From NCBI RefSeq assembly GCF_900637655.1, contig NZ_LR134384.1:1674001-1738000 (forward strand): 64,000 nucleotides of DNA. Reading direction: 5' to 3'. Position 1 is the stretch's first letter. Each line of letters starts with the position of its first letter. A program made the translations under genes and the position numbers. This stretch comes from Segatella oris (GTDB taxonomy: Bacteria; Bacteroidota; Bacteroidia; Bacteroidales; Bacteroidaceae). Of the stretch, positions 54,637 to 62,821 are shown piece by piece. The notes under the pieces are model-generated. The model saw only the letters and a program-made list of their open reading frames with translations. It did no database searches and was not told the DNA's origin.

Positions 54637-55796
54637 AGTGCGCGGTTTTTTGCTATGAGTTTCTTGATGGTTTCAACACTGGCAGATGTCGTAAGCCCAT
54701 CTTGTGGAGTATGCAGACAGTAGTCAACTAATCGATCCACTGTTGAAGTTGCTACATGCATACGTGTATCTGATGATGCGTAATAGATAAATACACGACC
54801 GTCTTCATCGGCAATCCACCCATTAGAGAAAACAACGTTCATCACGTCACCTATATATTCACCACCTTCCGGTACCAAAAGGTAACCACCCGGCTGAGCA
54901 ATCATCCGTGTGGGATTATCTAATGCAGTCATATACATATAAAGAACGTAACGCAGACCACTTGCACAAGCCCGCACACCGTGTGCAAGATGCAGCCAGC
55001 CATGCGGAGTTTTAATAGGATGTGGACCTTCGCCGTTCTTCAATTCCATAATCGTATGGTAATGACGCGGGTTAATAATGGTTTCTTCGTGCACTTCTGC
55101 ATGAGTAATATCATCCACTAAAGCCCAACCTATTCCTCCTCCAGAGCCAGTGTCTATAAAACCATCCTGTGGGCGAGTGTAGAAAGCATACTTGCCATCT
55201 ACGAACTCTGGGTGAAGAACGACATTGCGTTGTTGACTTGAAGCTTTGAGATCGGGTAAGCGTTCCCATGTTTTCAAATCTTTGGTACGTGCTATGCCTG
55301 CCGTTGCGGTAGCAGCAGAAAGGTCACCAGGCATATTGTCATCGTGTCTTTCTGCACAAAAAACTCCATATATATAACCATCTTCATGACGAGTCAGGCG
55401 CATGTCATAGATGTTCGTAGCTGGTTTTTCTGTATCAGGCATAGTTATCGGTTCATCCCAAAAGCGGAAATTATCTATACCGTTAGGACTTTCGGCTACA
55501 GCGAAGAAGCTTTTTCGGTCAGCTCCCTCCACTCTAACTACCAACAAATACTTATCCTCCCATTTTATTGCACCTGCATTGAGTGTAGCATTCATCATGA
55601 TTCGCTGCATCAAGAATGGATTAGTGTGTTCATCCATATCGTAGCGCCACTCTAAAGGTGTATGTTCTGCTGTCAGTATGGGATTAGTATAACGTTCATA
55701 AATACCATTACCGTTTTCTGCTACGTGGTTTGGTTTTGTGAGCAATGCTTCGTGACGAAGACGAAGTGCATTAAGTTTGGAACTGAATGTTGACAT
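54633..55796 (-). CDS. 4-O-beta-D-mannosyl-D-glucose phosphorylase (GH130)
   Basis: Splits mannosyl-beta-1,4-glucose with phosphate, giving mannose 1-phosphate and glucose. From ATG 55796 the protein is 387 residues; longer frames upstream run into the GH26 gene. The five-bladed propeller sequence YERYTNPILTAEHTP, NATLNAGAIKWEDKYLLVVRVEG and TNIYDMRLTRHEDGY is present. D131 sits at the position of the catalytic aspartate reported for the B. fragilis enzyme, as far as I recall. It has no signal peptide. The partner epimerase and symporter are downstream. Confidence 0.92.
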   Translation of the reverse strand: MSTFSSKLNALRLRHEALLTKPNHVAENGNGIYERYTNPILTAEHTPLEWRYDMDEHTNPFLMQRIMMNATLNAGAIKWEDKYLLVVRVEGADRKSFFAVAESPNGIDNFRFWDEPITMPDTEKPATNIYDMRLTRHEDGYIYGVFCAERHDDNMPGDLSAATATAGIARTKDLKTWERLPDLKASSQQRNVVLHPEFVDGKYAFYTRPQDGFIDTGSGGGIGWALVDDITHAEVHEETIINPRHYHTIMELKNGEGPHPIKTPHGWLHLAHGVRACASGLRYVLYMYMTALDNPTRMIAQPGGYLLVPEGGEYIGDVMNVVFSNGWIADEDGRVFIYYASSDTRMHVATSTVDRLVDYCLHTPQDGLTTSASVETIKKLIAKNRAL

Positions 55797-55809
55797 ATCT
55801 ATATACTTT

Positions 55810-56934
55810 TTATTTCTTATTATGTTTCTTTCCAACCACAGAATATGGCTTTCTTCGCATGTCACTTAACTTACTGCGAAATATAAAAGCCCCTTTTTTA
55901 TATATGTTTCTAAAGTCATCTGCACATGCTTTCTCTGGTGCAGGGCCAAAGTTTTCTTCTGTATTATCCCATGCATTGCGCCACAGTAGCACATAAATAG
56001 GAGCATATCCCTTTATTCCTGGAAGCAATGTGGAACTATACCATTTCGCATCAGGTGTATTTCGGTAGCCAGCTTCTGTAAGCGCGTATAGTTTATGATG
56101 CTTTTGGGCATAGGCAGACATAATGCACATTTCATTTTGACACTGAGTTATGAAATCTTTCCCGGTACCATATTGATACAAGTCTATACCGAGTATATCT
56201 ACATAGTCATCTCCCGGATAGAAACGGAAGTATTGTTCTGGTGTGTCATCAGCTTGAGCATTGGGAGAATAACTCCAAACAAGATTATGTAAGCCAGCAT
56301 GCTTCATTGCTTCAAATGTAAGATGAAACAATGCGACATACTGTGTAGGCGTACACTGCTTGCTTCCCCACCAGAACCAAGCCCCACCCATTTCATGCCA
56401 TGGCCGGAAAATCACAGGCACAATATTCCCTTTCTGGTCTTTAAGTGAAGCAAAGAATTCGGCTAATCGCTTGTGCCAGAGTTGCAATTTAGCGGTTTCT
56501 TTGCCTCCGGGAAGAACTTCGGTAACAGCATTCCCTTCTGTATGCCATGCATCTTTACCGGTAACAGGATTGTAGGGATGCCAACTGATGGTTACAATGC
56601 CACCTTTCTGATAATGATCTATAATCTGCTGCCGCATTTTATCAAAAGGAACACCATCAAGATTCTTTTCATTGCCAAGTTCAAGACCACCTAATTCACA
56701 ACCTAAAACGGCAGGATAATCCCCACAAACATCATTCACATCGCTTCTTCCATACTCCCATTTCCATGTCGTACCATAGAAAAAAGCATCCTGATGACCA
56801 AACATCACACCTCGTTTCTGCAGTACATGAAGGCGTTCAATAAGCTTTTGTGCAGGCGTTTGCTGCACCTTCCGATTTGCATTTGCATATATTGTCAGTA
56901 TGACTATTGCCATGACAAAGAGTATTTTTCTCAT
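55810..56934 (-). CDS. GH26 beta-mannanase
   Basis: A 374-residue exported glycoside hydrolase of clan A. A signal peptide ends near IYANA. FGHQDAFFYG and TISWHPYNP are conserved barrel strands. The acid/base is E181 in FRPWHEMGGAWFWWG, and the nucleophile is E287 in LTEAGYR. Related B. fragilis enzymes release mannobiose from chain ends. No lipobox cysteine is seen, so it is probably periplasmic. It sits 13 bp before GH130 and 21 bp after the GH5 gene. Confidence 0.93.
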   Translation of the reverse strand: MRKILFVMAIVILTIYANANRKVQQTPAQKLIERLHVLQKRGVMFGHQDAFFYGTTWKWEYGRSDVNDVCGDYPAVLGCELGGLELGNEKNLDGVPFDKMRQQIIDHYQKGGIVTISWHPYNPVTGKDAWHTEGNAVTEVLPGGKETAKLQLWHKRLAEFFASLKDQKGNIVPVIFRPWHEMGGAWFWWGSKQCTPTQYVALFHLTFEAMKHAGLHNLVWSYSPNAQADDTPEQYFRFYPGDDYVDILGIDLYQYGTGKDFITQCQNEMCIMSAYAQKHHKLYALTEAGYRNTPDAKWYSSTLLPGIKGYAPIYVLLWRNAWDNTEENFGPAPEKACADDFRNIYKKGAFIFRSKLSDMRRKPYSVVGKKHNKK

Positions 56935-56955
56935 ATCATTCTATTTCTTTGTGTG

Positions 56956-58236
56956 TCAGTTCTTCGGTAATTTGGCAATAGAAGCTTTTATAATCTTAAT
57001 GGTACTTTTATCGGTCGAAAACACCGAATTCAACCCTTGTGCTTCTTGTGCGGGATCACCTGTATAGTCATCACCGGGTTGCCATTGTTCATGTTTAGGT
57101 CGCGCTTTACCGCCCCATCCCCAGAAATTGCAACCTGCAAAGTATCCTTTTTGGGCTGCATCTGCTATTAAGAGTGAGAATACATAGCTGTAATATGCAT
57201 CACGGGCTGTGGTAGATGCTTTCTTTGAGAAAGCAAAACCGTCTCGTGGATATCCGAATTCTTCCATTACCAAAGGTTTATTCAGTTTGGTACAGATAGA
57301 CAAATGACTATCTATATACTCCTTGGTTTTGTCTTTGGAACGCTGTAGGTTTTGTGACAAAGAGTCTTTCTTGGCCCAACTCCAGTTGTAAGGCCAAACA
57401 TGTATGTTGCAATAGTCTATGTTGGGATCTGCACAAATCCGTTTCCATGAATCGTAATTACCTTCACAACCAAATGCACCTTCAGACCCTACACTCACTA
57501 AATGCCGTTTATCAATGCTTTTCATCAAAGCTGCAGCTTTGGCTATCCAGCCTTCGAATGCCGGAAGAACTGATTTATCGAAAGCCCGAGGTTCGTTGCC
57601 TATCTGCCATGACATAATGGCAGGATCATCCATATAGCGTTTACCTGTATAGCGATTGGTACGGTTGAGAATGAAACTAAGATGATTAAAGAACAGCTGT
57701 TGCGCCTTTTGATTGGTGGCGAATTGCGAAGCATACTTGACATAGGCAGCATATCCTGCTTCATTGGGCTGCACTGCTTTGCCTGCCCCCACGTTCTCAA
57801 GATAGAAGCCATAGCCCCCACTCCACTCCCATGAGTTATTAAGGTAGAGCACGGCTACCATTCCACGCTGTTGAAGCTGTTGCATCAGATAGTCAAGTCC
57901 GTCAAGTATGGTGTCATTATATACACCTGGTGATGTCTGAAGCACTGGTTTTACTTTCCATTTCGTTCCCTCTTCGCCATCACTACCTACAAGAATGCGT
58001 AGATTATTGATGCCTAAGCGTTTCATTTCATCCAACTCACGCTTCAGTCTCTTCCTGTTTCCACCCTCACCTTTTGATCCAAGAATGGCTCCATACCAGT
58101 AGTTGGCACCGATGAAAGTATAAGGTTTCCCATTCCGATAGAGTCTTCCGTTTTCTACGGTGACAAAAGATTGGGCCTTAGAGACAGCAACACAAGAAAG
58201 AAGCAGTCCCAAAATATAATATCGAATCTTATTCAT
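56956..58236 (-). CDS. GH5 endo-beta-1,4-mannanase
   Basis: A 426-residue exported protein. A signal peptide ends near VSKAQ. The (beta/alpha)8 barrel has FIGANYWYGAILG and LRILVGSDGE. The acid/base is E215 in WQIGNEPRAF, and the nucleophile is E325 in LVMEEFGYPRDG. This combination, with the WGW-rich C-terminal part, points to the GH5_7 mannanase group rather than cellulases. It follows the CE7 gene by 12 bp. Confidence 0.9.
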   Translation of the reverse strand: MNKIRYYILGLLLSCVAVSKAQSFVTVENGRLYRNGKPYTFIGANYWYGAILGSKGEGGNRKRLKRELDEMKRLGINNLRILVGSDGEEGTKWKVKPVLQTSPGVYNDTILDGLDYLMQQLQQRGMVAVLYLNNSWEWSGGYGFYLENVGAGKAVQPNEAGYAAYVKYASQFATNQKAQQLFFNHLSFILNRTNRYTGKRYMDDPAIMSWQIGNEPRAFDKSVLPAFEGWIAKAAALMKSIDKRHLVSVGSEGAFGCEGNYDSWKRICADPNIDYCNIHVWPYNWSWAKKDSLSQNLQRSKDKTKEYIDSHLSICTKLNKPLVMEEFGYPRDGFAFSKKASTTARDAYYSYVFSLLIADAAQKGYFAGCNFWGWGGKARPKHEQWQPGDDYTGDPAQEAQGLNSVFSTDKSTIKIIKASIAKLPKN

Positions 58237-58248
58237 TGTTTTTAAATT

Positions 58249-59547
58249 TCATTTTTCTAATCCTAATTGTTGAGTCACCCAGTTCTGCCATTCATCCCAC
58301 TGTTCTTGAAACCAGAAGTGACCTGTGGCTGGATACAGCCTTAAGGTTCGTGCTCCTTTGGTTACATTATAGGTGGCATATGAACTGTTAGGTGGCACAA
58401 CTTCATCATTATATCCGAATGAAAACCAACTGGGAACAGTTAAACGACGGGCAAAATTCACACCATCGAAATAGCCGCTTACTGCCACTTTCTCGCTGTC
58501 GGGTTGCTTTTGGCCATAGAAATAGTGCGGCCATCCACAGGCTTTGCCATGTAAAGAAGCTGTATGATCACACATAGCTGCATGGACAGCACCCACAAAT
58601 GTAACTTTAGGATGTAGTGCACCACACACCAATGACAGCATTCCTCCTTGACTTGATCCCGTCACACCGAGCTGTTTGCCATTCCATTCAGGCAGTTGTG
58701 CAAGATAATCCACGGCTCGTAATGCACCAATGAATATCCGTTTATAAGGCATTTGGTCGCGATTGTCGAGGTTAGCCTCCCAATATCCGTTCAAAGCTCC
58801 ATGTAACAAGTCGTCATATACTTGTTGTGGCATCGTTACAGGAATGCCATGCACTCCTATCTCAAGGGTTATCGCACCACGGTCAGCCAAATAAATGTCA
58901 CCTTGATAGGGCCTGACGCCCGCTCCAGGTACGCGTAAGAGTGCAGGACGTGGCCCCTTAAACGCGGTTGGAATGCAGAGAATGCCATAAATACGGTTGC
59001 CGGGATATAAACCATTGAAGCTCACTTCGTACACTGTCACACGCTCCGTACAGCGTTCCGGCAATAATCTTCGGTGGGCATCAAGCGGATATTGGCTGGC
59101 TTCTTTATAGGCCTTCTCCCAGAATTGGTCAAAATCTGTCGGACAATTGTCTGTGGGCTGAAGTGTTTCGGGGGCAAAACCAACCGTGCACAAGCCTTCA
59201 TAGGTCTTATCACCAACGTGTGCCCGCACTTTCAAACGATAGAAACCTGCGGTGTTCATCTTGGCTTTCCATGTGGCAGTGCCGTCTTTCAGCTCCACAT
59301 TCATCTGCTTGACATCGGGATACATCACAGGTCCTGCTTCAATATCTACCTTTGCTTTTGGCAATGGACAGCCGTTTTTCAGTACAGCTACATTAAAGAG
59401 AGCTTCTTCTCCCAACTGATAGTTCCAATCTATGTGATTAGGTCTTACCTGCACGGTGATTTCATTGCCACGTATCTGTGCCATGAGCGTTGCCGATAAC
59501 AACAGGCAAAGCCAAAGAACAAGTGGGCGTTTAAATGTGGATATCAT
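58249..59547 (-). CDS. CE7-type acetyl esterase (AXE1 family)
   Basis: A 432-residue exported esterase. A signal peptide ends near TLMAQ. Residues about 25-125 look like an extra beta-sandwich before the alpha/beta-hydrolase core. The nucleophile S299 is in GVTGSSQGGML, the acid region is FGYNDEVVPP, and the catalytic histidine is in ATGHFWFQEQW. CE7 enzymes remove acetyl groups from xylan and oligosaccharides; here the target is probably acetylated mannan. It lies 12 bp upstream of the GH5 gene. Confidence 0.88.
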   Translation of the reverse strand: MISTFKRPLVLWLCLLLSATLMAQIRGNEITVQVRPNHIDWNYQLGEEALFNVAVLKNGCPLPKAKVDIEAGPVMYPDVKQMNVELKDGTATWKAKMNTAGFYRLKVRAHVGDKTYEGLCTVGFAPETLQPTDNCPTDFDQFWEKAYKEASQYPLDAHRRLLPERCTERVTVYEVSFNGLYPGNRIYGILCIPTAFKGPRPALLRVPGAGVRPYQGDIYLADRGAITLEIGVHGIPVTMPQQVYDDLLHGALNGYWEANLDNRDQMPYKRIFIGALRAVDYLAQLPEWNGKQLGVTGSSQGGMLSLVCGALHPKVTFVGAVHAAMCDHTASLHGKACGWPHYFYGQKQPDSEKVAVSGYFDGVNFARRLTVPSWFSFGYNDEVVPPNSSYATYNVTKGARTLRLYPATGHFWFQEQWDEWQNWVTQQLGLEK

Positions 59548-59588
59548 ATGTGAAAAGTATTTTTAGTTAGGGGAAAATTCATTGGCAC

Positions 59589-60812
59589 TTATCGCAATAA
59601 GCGATATACAACGACATCCTGTGCAGGAACCGTGAGCTTGCGGTCTACTTTCTGCTTGGTAGAAGTTTTCCCCTCCATGCGCCCTGTCCACAAGTTCTTT
59701 ACTTTATAGACACACTTATCAAAAGCTGTACTGCGTTTACTCACCTCGTCATCTGTGAAATTAAAGTCCTGCCAGTTAAGGTTACATACAATAGGTTTAC
59801 GCGTGGGGTTGAGAATAGTCATAGCCCAATCTCCATTTTCAAGAGGCTTGAACCAATAGTCCAATCCGTCACGACTGAAAAGGTGTAGTCCCTGCACACC
59901 AAGCTTATCTTGATCAATAGCAATAAGATCACGATTGGTCAGAATAGCCTTGGTTTCTGCACTCATATGGCGTATGTCGTTACCTAAGATAAGCGGACTT
60001 GCCATCATGCACCACATCGTAAAGTGTGCCCGGTCTTGGTTTACGGTGAGTCCATTACCTACTTCCAGCATATCGGGGTCGTTCCAATGCCCCGGACCGG
60101 CATAGCGACGAAGGCTGTCATTCTTGTTGATACAATCCAAAACGCTATATTGCACATACGTAGGAAATACACGTGTGGAGTCAAAAGAGCACCAAATGTC
60201 GGGCCCAATGCGCCATGAGTTTCCTATATCTCTGGCCCAACGCCAAGGTTGATTATCGCCCCACTCACACATGGAGAAAAAGATTGGACGGCCTGAAGCA
60301 CGCAAAGCATCACTCATCAGCTGATAAGCACCGCGAGGATTGATGTTTACAGTGTTGCACCAGTCATATTTTAAATAATCAACATCCCAGCGGGCATATT
60401 GCAGCGCGTCTTGATATTCGTGTCCTAATGACCCGGGACGGCCCGCACAGGTCTCTGTTCCGGCATCACTGTAAATGCCCAACTTCAATCCACGGGCATG
60501 GATGTAATCGGCCAAAGCTTTTATTCCATGGGGAAAATGCTTCGGATTAGCCTGGATAAAACCATTGGCATCGCGCTTACCATGCCAGCAATCGTCCATG
60601 TTTATATAAATATAACCAGCATCACGCAATCCACTCGACACCATAGCATCAGCAATGCCCTTGATGATGTCTTCATCAATGTTGCCCTGAAACTTATTCC
60701 ATGAGTTCCAACCCATTTGTGGTGTCTGTGACAGTTCTTCCCATTTTTGGGCTTTTGTTGCCAAGGAAAACAATGCGAATAACAGTAAGGTAATGGCGTA
60801 CTTTTTGTTCAT
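59589..60812 (-). CDS. GH27 alpha-galactosidase
   Basis: A 407-residue exported enzyme that removes alpha-1,6-galactose side chains of galactomannan. A signal peptide ends near ATKAQ. PQMGWNSWNKF and NMDDCWHGKRD begin the barrel. The nucleophile is D150 in YLKYDWCN, and the acid/base is probably D195 in RWARDIGNSW. WNDPDMLEVGN is the family signature. A C-terminal beta-sandwich ends the protein. It has its own promoter at 60884-60853, so it opens the downstream operon. Confidence 0.93.
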   Translation of the reverse strand: MNKKYAITLLLFALFSLATKAQKWEELSQTPQMGWNSWNKFQGNIDEDIIKGIADAMVSSGLRDAGYIYINMDDCWHGKRDANGFIQANPKHFPHGIKALADYIHARGLKLGIYSDAGTETCAGRPGSLGHEYQDALQYARWDVDYLKYDWCNTVNINPRGAYQLMSDALRASGRPIFFSMCEWGDNQPWRWARDIGNSWRIGPDIWCSFDSTRVFPTYVQYSVLDCINKNDSLRRYAGPGHWNDPDMLEVGNGLTVNQDRAHFTMWCMMASPLILGNDIRHMSAETKAILTNRDLIAIDQDKLGVQGLHLFSRDGLDYWFKPLENGDWAMTILNPTRKPIVCNLNWQDFNFTDDEVSKRSTAFDKCVYKVKNLWTGRMEGKTSTKQKVDRKLTVPAQDVVVYRLLR

Positions 60813-60852
60813 GTTAGTTTATTCGATTTTTAGTTCTTAGATAATCACAATG

Positions 60853-60884
60853 CAAAGATAAGACTTAAATATGTAAACTTCAAA
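60853..60884 (-). promoter_or_regulatory. Bacteroidota-type promoter of the GH27-led mannan operon
   Basis: Read on the minus strand: TTTG at 60884-60881, a 20-bp spacer, then TATCTTTG at 60860-60853. The GH27 ATG is 41 bp downstream. It would let seven genes (GH27 to the epimerase) be expressed apart from the two genes upstream. Confidence 0.65.
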
Positions 60885-61128
60885 TACTATATTGACAAAA
60901 ATCGACACTTTTATGGGCATATGAGGAAAACGATTGCCCATACTCGCAGGTTCTTGACATAGAGTTCTCCGTGCAATGAATATGATTAGTCTTGAAAGAC
61001 AGAGGCATGATGCAGATGCTGTTACAATCGATTCGAAAGATGTTTTTATTCAACTTTCTCCATATTGGAAATCAATATATTACATGAAATCTATTAAAGC
61101 ATAAGATAACATCAAGTAAGACCGTGTT

Positions 61129-61235
61129 CTGACTCCTATCGAAACACGTTGTAATCTGCGTCAAGTTACGTTGCAATCTGACGCAGAACAGCGTGTAACT
61201 TGTGTCAGATTACAAGGTAAACTGCATCAAGTTAC
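61129..61235. repeat. 22-bp-period dyad array, copy 6 (inside the mannan locus)
   Basis: Clear units start at 61151, 61173, 61195 and 61217. GTAATCTGCGTCAAGTTAC opens the set, and a decayed unit precedes it. It lies in the 502-bp gap between the esterase stop and the GH27 start. The rest of the gap holds the GH27 promoter and otherwise featureless sequence. Confidence 0.85.
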
Positions 61236-61314
61236 GCACAGGATTTTGGCATGTGGCAAAATCATATCCATTTCTTTGATTTATCTTTTCCATTTTATAG
61301 TGCACTCCCATGGG

Positions 61315-62736
61315 CTAATCTGTCTTGAAAGGCAACAATGGCAGCCCAGCCTGGTTCTTCACATTTCCCAATTGGAAGTTATGATAACAATAGCGTACGG
61401 CAACAGGACGCGCGACATTGGGCGAAGTGAGCAGGAATGTGCTGTTGTGAATGTATTGGGCATGCGCAGGATAATAGACTTTATCCTGACCTGCAATCTC
61501 GAAGCCTTCATAAGAAGTTACGGGGACAATGCCATTATAAGTATCTTTCAGATGTACGAAACAACTGTCTCTGCGCACTTCCAACTTCTCGAAACTCGGA
61601 CTGCGATAGAAGATTTGGTCAAACCCATAGTCGCGTGCAGCGGCTGTCATTGCCAATCGTTCTCCAATCTGTCGTTTCTGACAGGGATGTATCTGCTCCG
61701 CCTCTACGGGATAAACCAAATCGTTTGTGCCTATAAGAACAGCATTACCGACGCTTTCTGCCACAGTCTGTTGCTGCATGCGTATAGATGCAGCAGCTGT
61801 ATCGAGGGCATTACCGTAACTATATGGTGCTATTTCTACAAAATAGAAAGGTAGGTTGGGAACTTTGAAATCACTGCGCCACTGGCTGATGAGTCGGCTG
61901 AGACGCTCTGCATAAGTGTTCGGATTGTGGTCGACATTGCTGCATCCCTGATAGTAAATAATGCCGCGTATGGAATAGTTGAGAATGGGATGAAACGTTC
62001 CATTGCCCCAAAGCAAGGGGCGCAGCCAGTCTGTCGGATATCTTTTAGCGATTTCTGCGGAGTCTACAGGCTCGTTGGTGTAACATTTCAGATTATCTTC
62101 GTTCAACCAACTCTCAACCATAGTTCCACCCTTATTGGCAAGGATGAGCCCAATGGGAACATCAATCATTTCATGCAAGCGGCGACCAAAGAAATAACCA
62201 ACCGCACTGCAATAATTAGCAGTGTTGGCATTCATTACTTCCCAATGACAGACAGCATCGTCCTTCGGTGTTGCACTCATCACAGCAGGTATCTTCACAT
62301 AACGCATTCCACGTATGCGCCCGGCATCAGCAATGGCGTCTTGATAACCTTCTACGGGGCACTCATAGAAACCTTGCAGGGGCATTTCCATGTTGCTCTG
62401 CCCGGCACAGACCCACACTTCTCCGGCAAGAATGCCATGCAGGGTTACGGCTTCTCCATCACTGAAGGTGATGCTGAGTGGCGTGTAACTTCCTTTAGGA
62501 GTACGGATGCGAAAGCTCCATCTACCCTCCTTGTCAGCCACAGTCGTATGACTTGGTCCCCAGGATGGTTTGATGATAACGCGTGTTCTTGGGGTAGCCC
62601 ATCCCCATAACCGTGCATCTGCCTGTTGCTGCAATACCATGTTATCGCAAAGTATGTGAGGTAATCGGATTTTTGCAGACGCAGGCAAACAAAGGAAAGA
62701 GAGGAAAAACAAGATGAGATAATAGAACTTCTTCAT
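61315..62736 (-). CDS. SGNH-type carbohydrate acetylesterase (sialate O-acetylesterase-like)
   Basis: A 473-residue exported esterase. A signal peptide ends near LPASA. The first 100 residues form a small beta-domain (LPHILCDNMVLQQQ). The nucleophile S114 lies in VCAGQSNMEMPLQG. GIIYYQGCSNVDHN is a further SGNH block, and VEAEQIHPCQK supplies the late Asp/His region. Relatives are classed as sialate esterases or as CE20/CE6-type plant-polysaccharide deacetylases; the mannan context favours the latter. It is 85 bp downstream of the GH26 gene. Confidence 0.85.
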   Translation of the reverse strand: MKKFYYLILFFLSFLCLPASAKIRLPHILCDNMVLQQQADARLWGWATPRTRVIIKPSWGPSHTTVADKEGRWSFRIRTPKGSYTPLSITFSDGEAVTLHGILAGEVWVCAGQSNMEMPLQGFYECPVEGYQDAIADAGRIRGMRYVKIPAVMSATPKDDAVCHWEVMNANTANYCSAVGYFFGRRLHEMIDVPIGLILANKGGTMVESWLNEDNLKCYTNEPVDSAEIAKRYPTDWLRPLLWGNGTFHPILNYSIRGIIYYQGCSNVDHNPNTYAERLSRLISQWRSDFKVPNLPFYFVEIAPYSYGNALDTAAASIRMQQQTVAESVGNAVLIGTNDLVYPVEAEQIHPCQKRQIGERLAMTAAARDYGFDQIFYRSPSFEKLEVRRDSCFVHLKDTYNGIVPVTSYEGFEIAGQDKVYYPAHAQYIHNSTFLLTSPNVARPVAVRYCYHNFQLGNVKNQAGLPLLPFKTD

Positions 62737-62787
62737 GCGTTTTGATGCGTTTTTAGGAATAAGATAAAAAGTTGAAAACTACAAAAT

Positions 62788-62810
62788 CCCCCTCTCGATG
62801 AGAGAGGAGG
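62788..62810 (-). terminator. Weak terminator or attenuator between GH26 and the esterase
   Basis: CCTCTC (62791-62796) pairs with GAGAGG (62802-62807). On the minus strand the hairpin is followed by GGGATTTTG. The T-run is short, so partial termination is more likely than a full stop. Confidence 0.35.
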
Positions 62811-62821
62811 AATAGCATTGT

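Noticed and set aside
61171-61854. 227-codon plus-strand frame
   Set aside because: It begins inside the dyad array and runs antisense to the esterase gene, whose motifs and signal peptide are clear.
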